NCBI RefSeq assembly: GCF_037975245.1
Contig: NC_092568.1
Location: forward strand, 40,062,631-40,126,630
Reading direction: 5' to 3'
Length of the DNA stretch: 64,000 nucleotides
Source: Apostichopus japonicus
Taxonomy: Eukaryota; Echinodermata; Holothuroidea; Aspidochirotida; Stichopodidae
The position numbers and the translations under genes were made by a program. Below, piece by piece: positions 1-10,042 of this stretch; within the stretch, counting starts at the first letter, position 1; each line of letters begins with the position of its first letter. The notes beneath the pieces were generated by a model that worked only from the letters and a program-made list of their open reading frames with translations, had not been told where the DNA came from and searched no databases.

Positions 1-1193
1 CATACCTTGCATGACACTGGGATCAGAAAAGGGAGAATTAACTCTCTTTAAATTCCATAATTATGAAGATTTAAAAAAATAGAATAAGGATGAGGGTAAT
101 TGTAAACTTATGGATTAAGTTGTAATCTACACTGGAAATAAAATGCAAGGTTACCTTAATTACTTTCAATCTTAGACTGCCAATGTTGATAATGAATTTA
201 AGCACAATCACAGTAGCATTCAGCTTAATTAAGTTTTGCAAAATAAGAAAATACAGGTAATATCTACAGCATGTAAGCATTATTTTGGGCCTTGAAAAAG
301 TAAAATAAAAATTCACTTTAAAACTAAATGTCATTGGAAATGCTGAGAGCTGGCACACCCTATATGCTACTTTAACAGGGAATGATATCAAACTGTAAAC
401 ATTGCTTGACCACCTCAAGTATTCTCATAATCCAAAAAGATGGGGAATCCTAGTCAACATTACCCCAGTGAACAATGGCAACTTAGTATGGTAGTGAAGG
501 CATGCAGTTACCATCCTATTGACACAATTTGGTAACAATATGGACTTTCTTAAATGTGACGAACTCTGAGTTCTGTGGTTTTAAGCCAATTGATCAGATT
601 GTTTTGCTACTTTAAAAGTTATTATCAAGCTTTAAAGGCTATTCTAGTAAAGGATATTCATAACATAGGAGTGACTTTCATCTAATAACTTCATGTGTAT
701 TTGTAAGTTAAGGTAACTTACCAGTCAGCTTCACATGGAACGGCTAAGTTTTCTCAATGTTGATGACCAGCCGCAGATTATTCAGAAATCAGCTTGCCCA
801 ACAGCATCATTTCACACATGCGAAGTTATTCACAAAGTTTATATAATGGCACTTGTATATTTAGCATACTGAAATACTAAATTATAGATCTTCAGCTCCT
901 GCATAAACTGACACCTACTCACCCACAAACATTTGTTACTAGATAAAAGGAATAGTTAAATGAGTGAGATATTATGGTGCATTCAATATAATACCATTCA
1001 TAAATGTACTTTCTCACCCTAGCTGTCATTATTTCTCAAGCTCACCACTTATAATTGATATGTAACAATGTTTTAATCCTTGATCATGTTGACATCTTAT
1101 TGCGCTTGCCTGCCAGCTTTAAAGCAAGGTACCTGTAATTTCTTAATGGAACTTTCTGTCAGTCTCTGGTAAATACCAATTATATCCTTGTGG
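1..1193. other. AT-rich intergenic DNA
   Basis: No supported gene. The stretch is AT-rich, and the one open frame in it (minus strand, about 115 codons, positions 71-418) has low complexity, no recognisable domain and no flanking splice context. I see no repeat structure beyond short A/T runs. Confidence 0.6.
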
Positions 1194-1243
<50 letters not shown>

Positions 1244-1268
1244 AATATATATAAATAAATATATATGT
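1194..1268. repeat. TA microsatellite
   Basis: An uninterrupted alternating TA tract of about 40 bp is followed by a degraded tail of TAATA/TAAATA words up to about 1268. It can form cruciforms and is likely to be length-polymorphic. Confidence 0.9.
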
Positions 1269-2038
1269 AATATATATATTTTTTCATCATATGCTTATGT
1301 AGTTATGTAAAATTCATGCCCCATATACCTCAGTCTAAGGATACATTTGAAGGATACAGGAGTGCTTAAATCACCCCATGTTCTCTTATCTCAAATGCTT
1401 GACAAAGTTCAGTGGTGTCCCAATCTGTTTCTAACATGGGTTGGATCATGTGGGCATGGGGAAAGTGCAATCTGGTTCATGCTGGATATGACATGGCACT
1501 GAATTTCTCAGTGGTTATGGCAAGCTCCTTCCTCCTGTCTTGGTATCAAGGGGAAAGTCATCACCAAGAATGGTGGGAGCACATTTGGTGGAATGAAATA
1601 ATGCTTTTCATGGCTTAATCCAGTGCAGGACATTTCACTAAAATACTTATAACTAGAATGGTGGGTATGGATAGAGTCTTGTTTACTTAAACGGGGCTTC
1701 AATCCCCAATATCTATAGCGAAGCCAGTATTGGACAGTGCAGTGGTTGCAGTGCAGTCGAGATGCACAATGAACACAGTTTCTTGCAGTTGGAAAGGTAC
1801 TAAAATGATCAAATAAAACTTAACCTTCACCTGACCATTTTTGTAGTTTGAGTGCCACAGCGTCGGCACACACAAGGTCACCCACCAGCACCCTTTGTCA
1901 ACCCCAAAAAAACTGTACAAATTACCAGTAAATCTGAATACCCACCCTCAACTGCAACATATATTGAAGAGGGCGCCATTCCTTAATGTTATACACCAAT
2001 ATTAGTGTGTATTGTGTTTCAGAAAACACAAAACACAC
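1269..2038. other. Intergenic DNA without recognisable features
   Basis: Two overlapping short open frames (about 1412-1702, one per strand) have no recognisable similarity and no splice context. I see nothing else supportable here. Confidence 0.5.
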
Positions 2039-2197
2039 TGTTTGAATACACACCTCAATTAGAGGACTGCCTTAATTAATTAATTAAATGACCCTTTATT
2101 GCTCCCTAGGGCTTTTAAGACAAACATTAATTGGGGGACACCTAGGTGTCCCCCAATTAAAAAATTTGTCCCCCCCTTCTAGGTGTGTATTCAAACA
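2039..2197. repeat. Nested inverted repeat with a perfect 34-bp palindrome
   Basis: Outer arms of 17 bp at 2039-2055 (TGTTTGAATACACACCT) and 2181-2197 are perfect reverse complements. Inside them, 2127-2160 is a perfect 34-bp palindrome with no loop, centred on CCTAGG and ending in TTAATT/AATTAA. The arrangement resembles a small foldback or MITE-like element. No target-site duplication is evident outside the outer arms, so the element boundaries are uncertain. Confidence 0.7.
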
Positions 2198-2227
2198 CAA
2201 GTCCCCAGATTGATGTGTCCGTTCAAG

Positions 2228-2230
2228 CAT

Positions 2231-2261
<31 letters not shown>

Positions 2262-2390
2262 TACATACATACATACATACATACATACATACATACATAC
2301 ACACATACATACATACATACATACATACATACATACATACATACATACATACAGACATACATACACACATACATACATACATACATACAT

Positions 2391-2430
<40 letters not shown>

Positions 2431-2600
2431 ACATACATACATACATACATACATACATACATACATACATACATACATACATACATACATACATACATAC
2501 ATACATACATACATACATACATACATACATACATACATACATACATACATACATACATACATACATACATACATACATACATACATACATACATACATAC
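2228..2600. repeat. ATAC tetranucleotide microsatellite (373 bp)
   Basis: About 90 copies of a CATA/ATAC unit, interrupted by short CA-dinucleotide patches near 2247-2262, 2299-2305, 2363-2369 and 2406-2430. Long open frames of Tyr-Val-Cys-Met or His-Thr-Tyr-Ile repeats run through it on both strands only because the 4-bp unit contains no stop codon. They are not genes. Confidence 0.97.
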
Positions 2601-3125
2601 AGACCGACACCTCAGTGTTGGGACACCACTCTTGGTACATATTAAACCCATAGTTGGGGTACAGATTTGTATCTTTGGACCAATTTGCAGACATGGGAAG
2701 AAACACATTGTAATACGTTTCCACACATCATAGTAAGGTCCCAGGGTGCAGATTTCTCTTACAAATCCTATTGTGTTTTGCCTTATTTAGAACAACAAAT
2801 TTCTTTCAATTTATTTCTTATTGTAATGTTGTAAATGAGAAATGTAATAACAAAATTAAAATATTACTTAATACTGAAATTTGCAGGCAATTCTATACAT
2901 CACTTTCATAGTTAAAAGCTATAGTTCTGGACCATGTAGTGTTCCTTATACATAGAACAATGGTGAGAAAATATCAGACTTTTATTTCTTTTATTTATGT
3001 AATTGGATTTTAAGTATCAGGAACTTCTGAAGGGTTAACACTCCAATTCCCCAGGTGTGGGACAGCGCTACTGGATCCTTTGAAGCCACTTTACTGGGTA
3101 ACATTTTGTAACTTTTGGAAAGATG
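2601..3125. other. Intergenic DNA
   Basis: AT-rich sequence with no supported gene or repeat. Confidence 0.5.
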
Positions 3126-3133
3126 ACCGACTT

Positions 3134-3425
3134 CAGGCGCGTAGCTGGGGGGGGGGGCCGAAAGGGGCAGCCGCCCCCCCTCCTTGAGCATATTCAAAAA
3201 AAAAAAAAAATATTTTTATGATATCGCTAGTATTTTCAAAAGAGAAAATGCTAAGATGCAACTTACAAGGCCTGGGAAGTGCCATTTCCAGCGATCTGGA
3301 AGGCATTTTCAGCCAAAATTTTCTTGTACGCTTCGCGCCAAAATGATGGCGCTACGCTTAGATAGTTTGCAATGCCGAATCTACAGTTTCGCCCCTCCCT
3401 TGGCAAATTCCTGGCTACGCGCCTG
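3134..3425. mobile_element. hAT-type MITE, complete copy
   Basis: A 292-bp element whose ends are inverted: CAGGCGCGTAGC at the left and its complement at 3414-3425 at the right, with weaker matching beyond. It is flanked by the 8-bp direct repeat ACCGACTT (3126-3133) and ACTGACTT (3426-3433), which differ at one base. An 8-bp target duplication and CAGG...CCTG ends are typical of the hAT superfamily. The inside has a G run, a C run and an A run but no transposase, so it is non-autonomous. Internal segments near 3290-3350 resemble copies at about 6245-6330 and 8705-8790, which defines a local dispersed family. Confidence 0.8.
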
Positions 3426-3433
3426 ACTGACTT

Positions 3434-4217
3434 AGAAGGAAAAATAGTAAAATATGGTTTTGCACATGAACATGGAGGGAACAGGCTGTATAATTACTCA
3501 CATGTTGGCCAGTTTCTGTTTCCGATATGCAGCTATATGCTGTATGAAGTGTAAATCATGTTGTGCTATTTTTACTTTTATTTTATTTCGCATGATACAT
3601 CGACAATATGACATTCTTCATTGACATTAAAAATATGAATTATTGTAAATAGGTTTTGAGAACTCTCAGCTATATTGATTGTTTAATGAGAGAGATCCTG
3701 TCCGTAATATTTCTTTCAAATGAGACATTGATATCGAAAAACTACTAGCAAAAAAAATTGGTGTGAACATCTTGAAGTTCAATTTTCTCCAGTAAAGTTT
3801 AGAAAGGCAGTCATGTGGCAGTGGCACCTGCTTATGATTCGTCGATTTGCTTAGAATGTATGGATTTTTCTCTTCTAATATTTAGTGCAAAACATAGCCT
3901 AATCAGATTGTTTTGGGTTATAAGCCACACTGTTTGTAACAGCATTCTCATTAATCTATGTGGTGTAAAATCCTATTTAATCATACACTCTAAAAACGTC
4001 CTGGTGTAATAATCTTGGTTACCTCAAAGTGACACCATTGGGGTTCAAATATTAGCAGCCACCCTGTATTCTGGTTAGCCTGACGTGAATTTTATCACGC
4101 TCTAACTTTTAACTACTTTCCTGGTTGAATTCAGTGACGTAATTGACATGCTAACTTCACGGGCTTTTCACAACTAGCACAGTGTCGGTCGAAATATTTC
4201 ACATCAGGCCAGAAACC
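3434..4217. other. Intergenic DNA and probable 5' flank of the SAM gene
   Basis: No gene seen. The last 200 bases contain scattered CCTGGT, CTTGGTTACC and CTGGTT words, similar to those clustered at 9.8-10.05 kb. No TATA box could be placed with confidence ahead of the start codon at 4218. Confidence 0.4.
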
Positions 4218-4284
4218 ATGGATGAGTTTGTCAAAGAAAAATTAGCAGAATGGAACCTATCATCACTGAATGACATATTTGCAG
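4218..4284 (+). CDS. SAM-domain gene, exon 1
   Basis: The predicted first exon begins at an ATG in a strong Kozak context (ACCATGG). It encodes 22 residues, MDEFVKEKLAEWNLSSLNDI plus two more, and ends in phase 1 before the donor GTAAAG at 4285. The pattern of a short acidic N-terminus, a conserved Trp and Leu spacing matches the first helices of SAM domains (the W-x-x-x-x-L start of the fold). The frame joins exactly to exon 2 at 6625. SAM domains mediate protein-protein or RNA binding through helical bundles. What this protein binds cannot be read from the sequence. Upstream non-coding exons may exist. Confidence 0.68.
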
Positions 4285-4892
4285 GTAAAGTTTGTTTTGA
4301 TTATTGTGATGCAGAAAGGTTTAACCTATTTTCTTTGAAATACGTGCGATTGTCTTAACAGACGTTCGGTAGGCCAGTGAAGTGGGCTAACACTAAGTTG
4401 ACATAGTAAAAGGGCTATAGGCCTAACGTTAGGACAGGTCTAGCAATGGATAAGCCTATACATTGCTAGCTGTCGAACAGGAATGTGTTTTACTTTAGTA
4501 CCTTAAATTTTGCACAGTCCTGTTCGAAGGCTAATATAATGCAGACAATGCCAAGGCTAGGCCTACATTAAACCAGTTGCCGTGACTTATGCCGCCCTGT
4601 AAATAAATGCCCTAAAAAGGAGCGAACGGTCACTAAAAATGGTTACTCTTGTGTGTTTTTGCTAAATTTTATGACAGAAATTTATCCTACTGTAGCAACT
4701 ACAATATTACAATTGCAACTCTAATAGTTTGTGCATAGGCTACGCATAGCCTAACAGTATTAGGCTAGGCCTGCTGATACTAATGGCTAGGCATACTAAT
4801 GTTAATTCCCACTGTTAATTGTTGCTTAGTTAGGCTAGGACTGTGTGTCAGGCCTATAAACGTGTTAAACTAGTCTATCAAGGGTAATGTTA

Positions 4893-5544
4893 TTTTCCAC
4901 ACACGTTACTTTCAGCTGAAACAAAACAGTGTTTTCCGTACACAAATTTGACAGCAGAAAACAATGATTTTTTCAGCGGAAAGTACCGTTTTTTTGGGAG
5001 GAACAGAATGAAGTGCCTCCTGACACGGATGGACAAAAGTGATGCAGCTAAGACAAAAATCGCCTATGATTTTAGATGTAAATCTGGTGCAAAATGCGTG
5101 CTCAGCCCCTTACTTATACAGCCATTTCCAGCGAAAATCAAAAAGATACCGCCTTTTACAACATTTTTTTTTAAACCATCATAACGCAGACCGCATTTTT
5201 AATACTTTATTAGAAACTCAATCCTTCATAACGCGGGCGTTCCTTTGCCCTTTTATCCGCTGACTGCCTCATACTCCTTTAATAATCCCTAATTACCAAC
5301 ACCCCAAGCCTCCTGTAAAATGTAAATTATAAGCTCAGCTTAACTTTTCTGACATGAACTCAGTCTAACCATCCTTTATCAACGTTCTTTGATACTTTCT
5401 CATGTTATTTTCATCATCCTGCCTGAATTTGGTATCCTAAAATTGAGTAAAAATATAGTGTACAGGTAGATGAAGAAAAAGTTGCTTTCCGCACAAGAAT
5501 TTTTTCAGTGGAAAGTAATGTGCGTAAAGTAACGTGTGCGAAAA
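4893..5544. mobile_element. Possible MITE with imperfect inverted ends
   Basis: The left end TTTTCCACACACGTTACTTT (4893-4912) is matched in inverse at 5526-5544, with 13 identical bases followed by one mismatch and one gap. Related words (TTTCAGCGGAAAGTA, TTTCAGTGGAAAGTAA) recur just inside both ends. No clear target duplication was found, so the boundaries and element type are tentative. No transposase frame is present. Confidence 0.4.
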
Positions 5545-6173
5545 AAACACTTACAAATTACAATTACACTTCAGGTCCCCGAATAATTTGTTCAGAATCC
5601 CATCTCATTTTGCTACACAATCTAGTCAAATTGTACACAAATGGAAAAAAGTGTTAGTGCTCAGTTTTATGAATGAATGAATGCTTACAACCTTTTCCAT
5701 GAACAGCATATTGAACTTTGGGAAAGCGCCCCCTTAAACCTTAAAAATGCCCTCATAAATACATTAAGGGGGGCTTTTTTAGCTTTTCATTTTCCAAAAT
5801 TGCCCCCCAGAGCCAAATCTAAATTCCTACCCTGCATTGCAAGTGGTGCACTATATTTGAGCCAAATTTAGCTTTATCTCATTTGTATCGCGTGCCGTTT
5901 TAATCAACACTCTACCTGCCGAAAAAGACTCGGATCCGATCTTGTCAGATTTTTAACATCTAGTTAAGAACTCGTTAATGCAGACATAATATTTCAGTTG
6001 AGAAGCATTCCACAGTCAAATAAGCCTATTGCTAATTAACAGACTTTATAGAGCTGCAGCACTTTGTTGCCTGTTGTTACTGGCTTACTCTGTACATGTA
6101 CCTTGCTAATTTTAATTACATTATGTAATATTGAATTAAGTACTTTTTTAATTCGTTTTTTTTTTCTTTTTTT

Positions 6174-6384
6174 GGGGGGGGGGGGGTTTAAAAGTGATGT
6201 TGAATGAGGTGGCTCAAGCTTCCAAGAGGCCAGGGAACCAAAATGAAAACTCGGGAAGGGGCGTTTCCGGCCCTCTGGGGGGTTTGTGAAACCAAAATTT
6301 TCTTGTACGCTTCGCGCCAACCGATGGTGGCTCTCCACTCAGATAGTCATGCCTACAACTTTGAGAATCCTGGCTACGCCCCTG
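6174..6384. mobile_element. hAT-like MITE, left-truncated, in intron 1
   Basis: The right end CCTGGCTACGCCCCTG (6369-6384) matches the right end of the complete copy at 3134-3425. Internal words shared with that copy and with the one near 8.7 kb include a CTCGGGAAGGG block and a TTGTACGCTTCGCGCC block. The left end runs into a 12-base G run and a T-rich tract with no terminal repeat, so the copy is truncated or rearranged. It lies inside the first intron of the SAM gene. Confidence 0.65.
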
Positions 6385-6624
6385 GTACTAATACTGTCTC
6401 TTAGATCTTAGAGGAAACACTGGTAGTGATCTAATGAATGACAGTTTTTATTAAATTGACATGATTATAGAATACAAATTTTTTGTAGATGGAGCTTCAA
6501 ATCAGAAATGGTTAAAAATGTTTCATATAATTTTTTGATGAATGCTCTTGGTGGGGGAACTAACTTCAATTGTACTGTACCAAAGGGATTACATTTGAAC
6601 CATGTTTCACTATTTTTTCTTCAG

Positions 6625-6736
6625 AGAACATGATCGATGAGGAAGCTTTCTTGTTGCTAAACCAAGCAGCCTCAACAGAAATGGTGAAAGCTGTGGGACC
6701 ATGAAAAAGTTCCTGAAAAAATTACAAGAAGAACAG
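6625..6736 (+). pseudogene. SAM-domain gene, exon 2, with apparent 1-base deletion
   Basis: Starting from the phase-1 junction, this exon reads ENMIDEEAFLLLNQAASTEM and then VKAVGP, which is the second half of a SAM domain, where the conserved Gly-Pro precedes the last helix. It then hits TGA at 6702-6704. Shifting by one base after the Gly-Pro codons restores MKKFLKKLQEEQ up to the donor GTACAT at 6737. The exon is 112 nt, and 113 nt would connect exon 1 (phase 1) to exon 3 (phase 0). The simplest reading is a single missing base near 6696-6701, either a disabling mutation or a sequencing error. An alternative donor, ATG|GTGAAAG at 6684, would join in frame to exon 3 but would drop the last SAM helix. 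Confidence 0.65.
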
Positions 6737-7250
6737 GTACATACTATTTTGGACTGACACACAGTGAATAGTTAATTTTAGTAATCATGGGATAAATTGC
6801 AGTGACTATGCAGTATCTTCAACCAATTCGGTCTTTACAACCAGTCTTTTATAATGCTCTTTTATGCTGTAAAATGCTTTCTTTTTGTGTTCTTATAGTA
6901 CTGGCAGTAGTGGGAAAAGTGGGGAGCTTCCCTTGTTTAAAGTTGTAAATGAACTCTCCTAATGGACTTATTTTCCAAGGTTTTGATTGTTTTAAAGAAT
7001 TAAAAAGGAACTTCCAAAAATAAGGCTACAACAGACAAGGTTGCAGTCTGTTTATAGACATGACTAGTTACTTAAAGATGACTGAATGTCTTGTGAGGTA
7101 AATTTCTTTCAGGGTGGTTAAAGACTTAACAATTTTGCCTGAAGGTGACCATATTTGAATATCTGGCATATTTGGGGCCAATGCAGCATACCTTCAAAGT
7201 GTTCTTTTCCAGCAAGTGTATATTTAATCTGCATTTTTCTGTTTTTGAAG
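6737..7250 (+). other. Intron 2 of the SAM-domain gene
   Basis: A 514-bp intron bounded by donor GTACAT and by acceptor TTTCTGTTTTTGAAG ending at 7250. The frame remains open through the last 96 bases upstream of exon 3, so the acceptor choice rests on phase and on where family-like sequence begins, not on a stop codon. Confidence 0.55.
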
Positions 7251-7571
7251 GTTGGCACCAACATGCCCAAATACTTGGAGGAAGTTGACAACCGCCAGCC
7301 TTTTGTCTTAATAATGGGTGATCGGAATGCTGCCCATCAATATTTTGTTGTGGCGGATGGGCATGGATTAGAGCAGCAGACCCTACTACAAGCTCTTGAT
7401 GTTTGCTTCAAGTTGTTCTATGTATTAGACCTTCACTATCCGTGGCAATGTGCGGTCACATGGGAGTTTGCCCAGAAGGTTCTTTACGAACTGGACAGTA
7501 ACGTCAAATCAAAAACATCAACTGCCCTGATTGCAATGAGGGCTGCATTGAAAGCAGGAATGGATGACTGA
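7251..7571 (+). CDS. SAM-domain gene, exon 3: conserved C-terminal domain
   Basis: The terminal exon encodes 106 residues and ends at TGA 7569-7571. It contains the strings QPFVLIMGDRN, YFVVADGHGLEQ, LLQALDVCFKLFYVLDLHYP and CAVTWEFAQKVLYEL. From memory, this pattern (Gly-Asp after hydrophobic residues, a Gly...Glu-Gln pair, Val-Asp-x-Cys-Phe-Lys, and Tyr-Pro followed by Trp-x-Phe) resembles the C-terminal region of animal SAMD3-like and related uncharacterised proteins; its function is not known to me. With exons 1-2 the product would be about 166 residues, much shorter than the larger SAM proteins in which I recall this region. That suggests a minimal paralogue or a decayed copy. Codons upstream at 7155-7250 are probably intronic. 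No polyadenylation signal was assigned. Confidence 0.7.
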   Translation, partial: VGTNMPKYLEEVDNRQPFVLIMGDRNAAHQYFVVADGHGLEQQTLLQALDVCFKLFYVLDLHYPWQCAVTWEFAQKVLYELDSNVKSKTSTALIAMRAALKAGMDD

Positions 7572-8574
7572 TGCCAGGCGCTTGAAACAGCATCACTTAT
7601 TTCCAACTATTGTTCATTCTCTTTTATTGTAATGGTTTGTAATGTGTCGAAACGTGACATCAATATCATTTGTTTGTTATAACTTTTCTTCCTATCTTCA
7701 GTACTAGAGTTGGCCTATCTTTGTCAACATTTGTAGCAATTCTTCCAACCAGTCTCCCAAGGGGAATCTACCGTCCTTCATACGGGTTATTAAGTTTTCA
7801 ATACATCGTAACTACAAATGAGCTTTCAATTTGTGTGTACTTATCTGTCAAAGACCAGAACGATGCATTCAGTTAGTATTAATAGTTCAACCTTAGGGAG
7901 AGGTGAGTCCATCAAGTTTCTCCTCTAGTCCTCTATAACACTTTTTGTTTTAGATAGTCAAAGACTTTTCAGTTCGTGAACAATTTCTTAACACTTTTTT
8001 ATTTTCACTCATAGCATGATAAATCAGAATCTGCTGTATATTTAAAACTTCATAGACATGGTATTGCTGTTCATGGAATCAAGGGTCATTTGACAAACTG
8101 AAACTGTGATGAAAATTTCAAACTATCATTAAATCTTACTGAAATCAAAACTTGTTTGAAGTACATAGTTTTCATGGTTCCATATCAAAAGGGAACATAG
8201 GTCAACATCTGACAACCTTGTAGCAAAAAATAACATGTGATGCAAAATTCATGTATGGTTCATCATGGTATACGAAACCCTCCTTGTATTTGATTGATTT
8301 CAATGGGTTTTGAATAATAATGACTAAACATTTTCAGCAGTTCAAAAGATTTCCCTATTCAACTCCTGCTGGAGTATTTTAAGAAAGATGACTTAAGGCA
8401 GTAGTACAACACTATTTTTCTTAAAAATTTTTTGAAGTAATTAATTACTTGTAGTTATATGCTTACTTTAAACTTCAAATCTTTCACCATGTGTGTTATC
8501 CATGTTTTTTGTACAATAGTAATTTTAGCTGTATTATTTTAGTAGTAATAGCTGTACTTTAAGTATGTGAAACC
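7572..8574. other. 3' flank of the SAM gene, no further gene seen
   Basis: Probably 3' UTR followed by intergenic DNA. A 68-codon open frame at 7670-7876 on the + strand has no recognisable domain. No confident polyadenylation signal could be chosen: there is an ATTAAA near 8128 but no supporting context. Confidence 0.4.
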
Positions 8575-9219
8575 AAGGGCGGCGGAACCGGGGGGGGGGG
8601 GGCACAGGGGGCATGTGCCCCCCCCACTTTTCCTCAGGTTAAAAATGTGTCCTTTTTCTACATAAAAATTGAGGTGTCTCAATTAGCAAGAGAACCAGAA
8701 TGAACACTCGGGAAGGGCCGTTTCCGGCCATCTGAGGGGTTTGTAAAACCAACAATTTTATTGTACGCTCTGCGCCAACCGATGGTGGCGCTCCGCTCAG
8801 GTAGTGGTGCATACAACTTTGCAAATCCTGGCACGACCCAGACTTTTAAAGAATCTCTGTGGGTCAAACTCAAAGCTATTTCCACTGCAGGAAAACTTTG
8901 TTAAGATACTAACAAGAAATAAACTCTAATTCGGAAGATTCCTACATTAGCAACTAGCATGATTTCACCTCATTTGGTCTCAAAAGAAAACTACTTCCTT
9001 GTTTCCCAATTTGCACATTGGATATTGCAGTGCTAGCATACAAATTTTGCTTGAGGAGGGGGGGGGGGGTTGATGGAGTGATGTGTATACGCAAATAAGA
9101 TAGTACAATAAGAGTTATAAAGGGTGCTAAATATAAGGCTGCATCAGTCGAATCGAATTTCTGCAAAGTGCCCTTTGATGTCGGTGCCCCCCCAGATTAA
9201 AAGTGCTTCAGCCACCCTT
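8575..9219. mobile_element. Composite MITE-like element with G-rich left end
   Basis: The left end AAGGGCGGCGGAACC and the inverted right end, whose complement reads AAGGGTGGCTGAAGC, match at 12 of 15 bases. The first 260 bases carry the same CTCGGGAAGGG, GTACGCT and CGCCAACCGATGGTGGCGCT words as the copies at 3.3 and 6.3 kb. The right part contains a 12-base G run near 9057-9070 and is not shared with them. There is no transposase. It may be one element inserted in another; the boundaries are approximate. Confidence 0.5.
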
Positions 9220-9800
9220 GTGTAAAACACCCTCCATAATATTGTTTTAATGTTTACATGTTTACTTATTGATATGATACAAACACTATTTAAAGTATTA
9301 CCTTCTTAATATCTGTCCATTATGCCTCTCATTCTTCTAATGCATTTGCCTGATTATAAATCTATATATATATTTACACCACTTGCCATCAAACATTCTC
9401 TTACATTTACATTCATGTTTTACTATTTGTTTATTGAAGATTTACTAAAGATGTTTTATGAATAGATAGTTACACCCTCAAGTTTTTGTACTTGTTTATT
9501 TTTGTACACGTTTTTACTTGTTGGTGTTTCAGTCTGTTCAATACGTACCATGCCACGTTACAATGCTATTGTTATGCAATATCCAGGGAAATGACAGTTT
9601 TTAATGCCTGATGCATTCATAAGGAGGACATCTGAGACAGCTGAATAGGTTAAGGGTCTGTATCTAACAAGGATTCTTAGTACTTAATTTACCAAAATTG
9701 TGTTAAGTCTATAGGCTGTTTTTGTCCTGGGCCTAGGTTATTAAGGTTATTTGACAAAGAGGTGGGTTTACAATCTGACAATGATGTCTCATTAAATAAT
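9220..9800. other. AT-rich intergenic DNA
   Basis: No gene or repeat recognised. Confidence 0.5.
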
Positions 9801-9804
9801 GAAT

Positions 9805-10042
9805 AAAATCCTGGTTATGCTATGGATAAAGAACCAGGTAATTTGTTAAACCTCTGACATTAATCCTGGTACCAACTGACCATTAATCCTGGTCACAAAT
9901 TAACCAGGATCTTGGTGAAGCTTATTTGACCAGAATTTCCTAGTCAAGTTGTCCAGGATTGTGTAGGTGGCAAACTGACCCGGAACCTGGTAAAATTTTG
10001 ACCCCATCCTGGTATATTTTAACCAGGGCTTGGTCTACATCA
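9805..10042. repeat. Cluster of CCTGGT/ACCAGG words in both orientations
   Basis: In under 240 bases, about ten CCTGGT, CTTGGT, ACCAGG or CCAGGAT words occur, alternating in orientation and often spaced by TGACC or TTAA segments. The unit length is irregular, so this looks like an old inverted or tandem repeat or a MITE family with internal sub-repeats. Similar words occur at 4.0-4.13 kb. Confidence 0.5.

Larger units (their letters stand above)
4285..6624 (+). other. Intron 1 of the SAM-domain gene
   Basis: Bounded by donor GTAAAG and by acceptor TTTTTTCTTCAG at 6613-6624. At 2.3 kb it contains a stretch (about 4370-4870) rich in TAGGCCTA-type words, a possible inverted-repeat element (4893-5544) and a MITE-like segment (about 6174-6384). 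Open frames inside it are not supported as exons. Confidence 0.6.

Noticed and set aside
2096-2733. Long open frames of Cys-Met-Tyr-Val or His-Thr-Tyr-Ile repeats on both strands
   Set aside because: The ATAC microsatellite has no stop codon in any frame, so length alone is meaningless.
7155-7250. N-terminal extension of the SAM gene exon 3 starting at an ATG at 7155
   Set aside because: The 32 extra residues are hydrophobic and family-unlike, and a good polypyrimidine-AG acceptor at 7250 in the right phase explains the open frame better.
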